DNA from: Arbacia lixula
Taxonomy: Eukaryota; Echinodermata; Echinoidea; Arbacioida; Arbaciidae
Reading direction: 5' to 3'
Assembly (NCBI GenBank): GCA_963669155.1
Contig: OZ022595.1
Location: 1,325,001-1,389,000 of the forward strand
DNA: 64,000 nt
Both the position numbers and the translations under genes were made by a program. This document shows, piece by piece, positions 53,401 to 60,720 of this stretch. The notes under the pieces are model-generated. The model saw nothing but the letters and a program-made list of their open reading frames with translations. It made no database searches and was not told the DNA's origin. Positions within the stretch are counted from its first letter, which is position 1, and the number at the start of each line of letters is the position of its first letter.

Positions 53401-56400
53401 ACAAGCGACTGGTGATCCCTTCTTGTGCTAAATCAGAATCTCAATGAAACAAGGCGTGGTAGCGCATTAAGTACAAGAAGGGATCGTAACTTACAAACAG
53501 CTTGGTGAAACACCCCCCTGTAATGATTGTTGTACCGGTATGATCGACCATGTGTCACAGGGCACCAATAATTAGGTGGTCTTTCGCCAACAACAGATCA
53601 CCTCTTAATTTCGTTAGAATTTTCTTTATCTTCTTCTTCTTCTTCTTCTTCTTCTTTATTTTTATTCCTTCACCCCCACTTTTTTGTGCCGCGCATAACT
53701 CATAATTTCCTACACAATTTTTATTGAAACTTTTATCACTTCTTGGTATTAATGTTATCTTTTAGGAATAAGCTTTTCAAGGTTATCACATGATCATGAC
53801 GTCATCAACGAGCAATTTATTGAAAAACTATTACTTCATCCTACCCGAGAATGGATAATTGGATCAAAATGAAATTTGACATGAATAAATTAAACAAGTT
53901 GACAAATAATTTCATTACCAAAAAAACGCGCGCGTACGCAAAAAACATGACTGTCTTTAATCGGCCATATCTCCTCAGAATGGCTGGTGATCCCCAATTT
54001 TTTTTTACTATTCGAAAAGTGTATGAAATGTAGATGTGATTTCATATGTCATTTCACCTGTAAGTTCATCTTGACGACATCATATTGCCATATGAATGAA
54101 AAAAAGGAATTTTCAATTATGACGTCACTAACTTTTTTACCCGTTTTTGCATATCTCAGTAATCCTTAGTCAATTTTCTCCCCAATTTTATTATTAGGTA
54201 GCTTAGACATTGCTCTACGAATTACTAGCCTTCCTTTTTTAATATAATTCCACATTCTTGGTATAAATTTGATTATAGACATTAATGTCAAAATCGGACC
54301 TATCTACGTGCAATGTCAATGGAAGGGGTATTTCTGAATTGACATGACGAGCTTCTAGGAGCTGTATCTCGCTTATGTCATGGACCTATCATGGATGGAC
54401 TGCGCTCGGATAGACTTCCTTTGATCTATGAGGTCCGCCGCCTCATAACAATTCAAGACATTCAGGTGTTTTAAACAATTAGCTGTATTTCTAATTAGGT
54501 AGTGCCTTCCTCTGAATAATAAAAGACAATCTGTTTTGAGAAGCATGTCAACCGTTCAGCCTTCGCTGGGAGCTCGTAGCTGATCTATTTACACACACTG
54601 TGAATTAGTTTTGGGGTGAGCGAAGGGGAATTTTGAAAAAACTTGTAGAAAGAATTTGGTCCGTAACTTTTCCGGACACCTCCGCACACGAAATTGAGAT
54701 TGTTTCCATGAAAGATTAAACACTCAATAAACAATTTACAAGATATTTTTAAGGAAATATGATTCGGAAATGTGCGATATGGAGGCATTTCTCTGGCATG
54801 TTTTCTACAGTATTCTCCTTTTATCACAAAAACGAAGCAACAATATAATCTGAAATTCACAGAATCGTATCTTTATAAGATGTAATACTACTGCACATGC
54901 ACTTCAGTTCATGAAGTGGTTCTGAAATCTTCTGCGCATACAGAATATATATTCCTCAAAATGCATCCTACATTTTGTCATGCTTGTTTGGCGGCGGATC
55001 TCCCTCGATCAAAGAGCCAAACGCGTCAAATATTCCATTGTGATATCAATGCACGCGACTGCTGTAGGAATAAATTACACTTCGTGCTGACTCCATTCCT
55101 GACACCTCTCTGCTTATGTTCAATTCTGTTACTCTGAAATTTTAGTATGCTGTAGCTGAGTCTACTAGCTTTCGGGGACGTCACCTCCATTTTTTAATCA
55201 GATGTCGGGATCATGGCGAAATTTCAGCTTGATTATCGATTTCTTACTCATTCTAACCCCTGCTGGGCATTACGTGTTAAGTGAATGGGAAGATTTGTGG
55301 CACAATGGGTAAGGCGCTGCTTTAAGATCTCGAGGCCCCCGGTTCGATTCCTGGAGTGGGTACGGTCAATTTTTGTATTCCTTTTGCAATGTTTATTTTG
55401 CCACTTTCCTCTGTTCTATCCCTCACTTTGTCATTGTCTTTGAGATTTTCTTTCCCATTCTTTTTCTCTCGCCCCTTTATCTTTACATGATATTAATTCA
55501 TGTTATTAGCACAGACATGTGATCATTTTGTGAAGTCTCTGAAATGTTAGTATATTGTACGTGGCTTTGTGAGTTTTCTTGAGCGTTGCCTCTGATTTCT
55601 AATAAATAGATAGTGTCACCATGGAAAGACGATGGTGTCACCGTGCATTTACCATACCATGTCTGTGCACAAATTTGCCAATGCAGATCACCTTATACTT
55701 GTCCACAAGTATGTCTCGTTGTTTTTGTTATTACTTTTCATATTCTCTTTGCTCGTATTATTATCATATTCAGTAGTATGTTGTTTGTTATTAGTATTGC
55801 TGTTAATGTAATTGATGTTTTAATTGTTCTCATTAATATGAATGAAATTGATCATTATCATTGGAAATTGTATTTTTACGATTACGATTATTGTTGTTCT
55901 TGTTGTTACGACAACCCCAGGTGGTCTAGTCTACCTACTAGACCTGTTCTTTAACTCTACCAACCCATCTCATTGTTACCTTACATAGGTGGTCTAGTCT
56001 ATCTTCTAGACCTGTTCTTTAACTCCACCAATCCCTTCATTGTTACCTTACATAGGTGGTCTAGTCTATCTTCTAGACCTGTTCTGTAACTCCACCAACC
56101 CCACTCATTGTTACCTTACATAGGTGGTCTAGTCTATCTTCTAGACCTGTTCTGTAACTCCACCAACCCCTCTCATTGTTACCTTACATAGGTGGTCTAG
56201 TCTATCTTCTAGACCTGTTCTGTAACTCTACCAACCCCTCTCATTGTTACCTTACATAGGTGGTCTAGTCTATCTTCTAGACCTATTCTGTAACTCCACC
56301 AACCCCACTGTGAGAGAGAAGACTGGGGAGCTGCTAGCTAAGATGCAGTCTGACAAGCTGGTCGGGCCTCGCATCCGCATCCTCTGCTGCAAGTTCCTGC

Positions 56401-57869
56401 CTCCCGCCTTCCTTGACGCTATGAGGGACTCCCCTGAGGCCAGCGTCGTCATGTTTGAGAGTAGGTGGCTTAGTGGTTAGGCGTCTGGGTGGGTCAGTAG
56501 GTTATGAGTTTAAACATTCGAGGGGATCAATGCATTGTAGTATGGTTCCATTCCACCTTGTGCTGGTCCCTGCTTCCTCAATTCTATGCTTGAGATTGAG
56601 TGGCTCAGTGGTTAGGTGTGCTGGTTGGGCCAGTGGGTTATGGGTTCAATTGTCCAGGGAACTTTTGTTTGTGATATTTCCTTACATTACTTTTCATTCT
56701 AGTCCATGAATAATGCCTAGTTATCATTGAGTCGATAGAGAGCTTATGAAGTTTGCTTATGAGCAGTTTGGTGCGTCGCAGGCCGCAATTGTGTAAAAAA
56801 AAAGAAGACGGGAGCTGATTGTGATGACTGTCACGGTCACTTAACTCTTCCGTCTTGGAGCTCTCCTTTGCCGTTTCAGACTTCAGTTCTTGCGTGTATC
56901 CAACAAGCACTTCTGGCAGAATGCTATTTTGCAAGAGAACCTCCTGGAAACAAACAGAATGGTGGGATACTTCGACTTGTGCACGCGCAGATCAATGTTT
57001 TTGCTTGGCTTATGGTCCTTTTCACCTCCTGTCCTGAAATTGTAAGCTCACAAGTGTCAGAATGGCCTCAGAGTATGACCCTACTCCCAACATGCTTGTT
57101 GCCTTGCAGGTGTGCAGGAGAACCCAGAGCTGATCTGGAATGATGAGTCTCGGGAGAAGATCTCCAACATCATCGTCCGGATGAAAGACAGGTAAGCTGT
57201 CACCATGGCAACACGTCCCTAGCCTGCCTTCATACATGTAGGCGCTGGGATGATCATAATCAAAGTGTGCAACAGCGTCTTGTACTCACAAGACTTATTC
57301 CTGTTCCATTCTCCTCATTTCTCAGGTTTTGAAGTTTTCCTTCGCTGTTCTGGAGAAGAACTGGAGACTGAATAGGCAGCAGCCAGACCCATTTGCTGTA
57401 GAGTTTGGATTAGAAAGGCCCAATTGCCTAAAGTGTGATGTCACATTAACATGCCTTCTATAGAGGCCAAGCTATGGTGGTACATAGTGGTGACTCTCAT
57501 TGAGAGTGACTGACAATGTTGAATCAGCAAACCCCATGTTTCCATCCTCCTCTTGTCCCCACATTTTAGTGTTCTCGTTTAGAACTACAAGCCTGTATAC
57601 CAGTGAATAGCAATCGCTGCTCTATATTTCCATCATATCTTGATGGATGAAATTATAAGAACATCCAATCTAAAATCATGTATACATAGGTGGAATATAT
57701 GTTTCTGTAGTCCAAAAAAATCTGTGCTGTCGTAATGAGTGGATGCATATATTGAATAGAAATGTTCCCCAAGGATCTTATTTGATTGAATGTCATCCTT
57801 GCTTTGCAGGCATTACAAGGAGCAGAAGGACAACCCTGATGCTGCGTGGAAGGTAAGGATGGATTGAAG

Positions 57870-57925
<56 letters not shown>

Positions 57926-58203
57926 AATGACAATAACATTTACAAATATACATTGATCACAATATAAATATACTTATGTAAGAGTAATCAAAGTAAACAG
58001 CAAATGAGCTAAGCATATGTAGATATTGCCATGATATTAACATTAGTTGCAGAGCCTCAGACAATATGCTGAGTATCACTTTGCTTTCCTTCTACCTCCC
58101 TCTTTCTGTCTGTATTTCTGTGTCTCTGACTGTCTCTGTCTCTCACCATCTCTTGCCTCTCGCTGTCTCTCTTTCTCTCTCTTTCTCTCTCTTTCTCTCT
58201 CTT

Positions 58204-58235
<32 letters not shown>

Positions 58236-60254
58236 TTTCTCTCTCTTTCTCTCATTCTCTTGTTATATGCTTCCACTACCTCTCTCTTCCTCTCTCACTC
58301 TAATGAGTCTATTTGTCTCTCACCCGTCTGTCTCCGTCTCTCTCCTCAGCTTCCAGAGGACTTCTCTGTGTCCAGCCAGATCTCTGATGAGATCGTGATT
58401 GGTGGTGTATACCTACGCCTCTTCATTGCCCAGCCGACCTGGGTACTCCGCAAGCCCAAGGAGTTCTTGGTGGAGCTCCTGGAGCAATTCACTCAGCTTG
58501 TCAACATGAACAACCCAAATGTGAGTGCCCTTGGGAGTTAAACTCTTGTGATGGTGGTATTGGTGGTGGTGATGGTGGTATTGGTGGTGGTGATGGTGGT
58601 AGTAGTGGTATTGGTGGTGGTTGTGGTCGTGGTGGTGATAGTGGTGGTGACGGTGGTGGCGGTGGTGGTTGTGGTGGAGCTGCTGGAGCAATTCACTCAG
58701 CTCGTCAACATGAACAACCCCAATGTGAGTGCCCTCTGGAGTTAAACTCTTGTGATGGTGGTATTGGTGGTGGTGGTGGTGGTGGTGGTGGTGGTGATGA
58801 TGGTGGTGGTTAAGGTGGTGGTGGTGGTGGTGGTAGTAGTAGTAGTGGTAATGGTGGTGGATGTGGTGTTGTTGTTGGTGGTGGTGGTAGTAGTGGTATT
58901 GGTGGTGGTTGTAGTGGTATTGGTGGTGGTTGTAGTGGTATTGGTGGTGGTTTTAGTGGTATTGGTGGTGGTTGTAGTGGTATTGGTGGTGGTTGTAGTG
59001 GTATTGGTGGTGGTTGTGGTGGTATTGGTGGTGGTTGTGGTGGTATTGGTGGTGGTTGTAGTGGTATTGGTGGTGGTTGTGGTGGTATTGGTGGTGGTTG
59101 TAGTGGTATTGGTGGTGCTTGTAGTGGTGTTGGTGGTGGTTGTTGTGGTATTGGTGGTGGTTGTAGTGGTATTGGTGGTGGTTGTGGTGGTATTGGTGGT
59201 GGTTGTAGTGGTATTGGTGGTGGTTGTGGTGGTATTGGTGGTGGCTGTAGTGGTATTGGTGGTGGTTGTGGTGGTATTGGTGGTGGTTGTGGTGGTATTG
59301 GTGGTGGTTGTGGTGGTATTGGTGGTGGTTGTAGTGGTATTGGTGGTGGTTGTAGTGGTATTGGCGGTGGTTGTAGTGGTATTGGTGGTGGTTGTAGTGG
59401 TATTGGTGGTGGTTTTAGTGGTATTGGTGGTGGTTGTAGTGGTATTGATGGTGGTTGTGGTGGAGCTGCTGGAGCAATTCACTCAGCTCAGCACACCCCA
59501 ATGTGAGTGCCCTCTGGAGTTAAATCTTGTAATGGTGGTATTGGTGGTGGTGGTGGTGGTGGTGGTGGTGGTAGTAGTAGTAATGGTATTGGTGGTGGTT
59601 GTGGTGGAGCAGTTCACTCAGCTCGTCATCATGAACAACCCAAATTTGAGTGCCTTCTGGGCTCTGTTGCATAAAACTTACCATTGATTGTAACTTTGCT
59701 ACCAATGCCATTTTCTATGGAAACCTTGAATTTTATTGGCTGTCAAGCGATTTTACCATGGTAGGTACCATTGATTGCAGAGTTACCATTTATTGTAAGT
59801 TTTATGCAAAGGGGCCCTGGAGGTGAACTCCAGATTCGTAAAAGGAAGTTGCAAATTTGTGACAATCACGATTTTTGTTTTTGTTACAACAATCACATAT
59901 TTGCCTCTATATATGCAACCCTTACCCTAAACTAAACATTATTGAATTTAAATTGTGAATTCATTGAAGAAACCATCAACATGAGGACAATTGAATTAAA
60001 TCATTCTAAATTACATGTTATAAAATGAAATTGAATTTGTTTTTCCACCAGGGTGACTCCTTGGAGATGGTGACAACAGGGGTCGTGTGCTTCTTCACGG
60101 CTCAGCCAGTCATGGCTGACCAGATGCCGCAGCTCGGTCATCTACCGGTCATCACCAAGTGTCTCAAGAACCAGAATGATGCCATACCAAAGTGCGGACT
60201 GATGGTGCTGCACAGTATATCCAACAGTGATGTGAGTATAAAGGGAAAGAGGGG

Positions 60255-60292
<38 letters not shown>

Positions 60293-60587
60293 CAAGTGAA
60301 GTGAGGTAGATAGAGAAGGAGAGAGAGAGGGAGAGAGAGAGAGGGAGAGAAAGGTGGAGAGAAAGAGGGAGAGAAAGAGGGAGAGAAAGAGAGAAAGAGG
60401 GAGAGAAAGAGGGAGAGAAAGAGCGAGAGAAAGAGGGAGAGAAAGAGAGAGAGAAAGAGGGAGAGAAAGATTGATATAAGTAAAGAGAGATAGATAAAGT
60501 AGAACCAGAAAGATGCCTTACCAAAGTGCAGACTGATGGTGCTACATGCAACAGTGGTGTCACCGAGGAGGGAGAGGGAGAGAGAAA

Positions 60588-60639
<52 letters not shown>

Positions 60640-60670
60640 GCGGGAAGATAGAAAAGGAGAGAAAAGGAAT

Positions 60671-60720
<50 letters not shown>

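Noticed and set aside
55289..55370. tRNA gene
   Set aside because: A and B boxes are present but acceptor and anticodon stems do not form; read as SINE head.
58742..59687. 246- and 311-residue frames (Thr/Asn-rich and Val-rich)
   Set aside because: Products of the TGG/TTGGTGG minisatellite, open on both strands because the repeat lacks stops.
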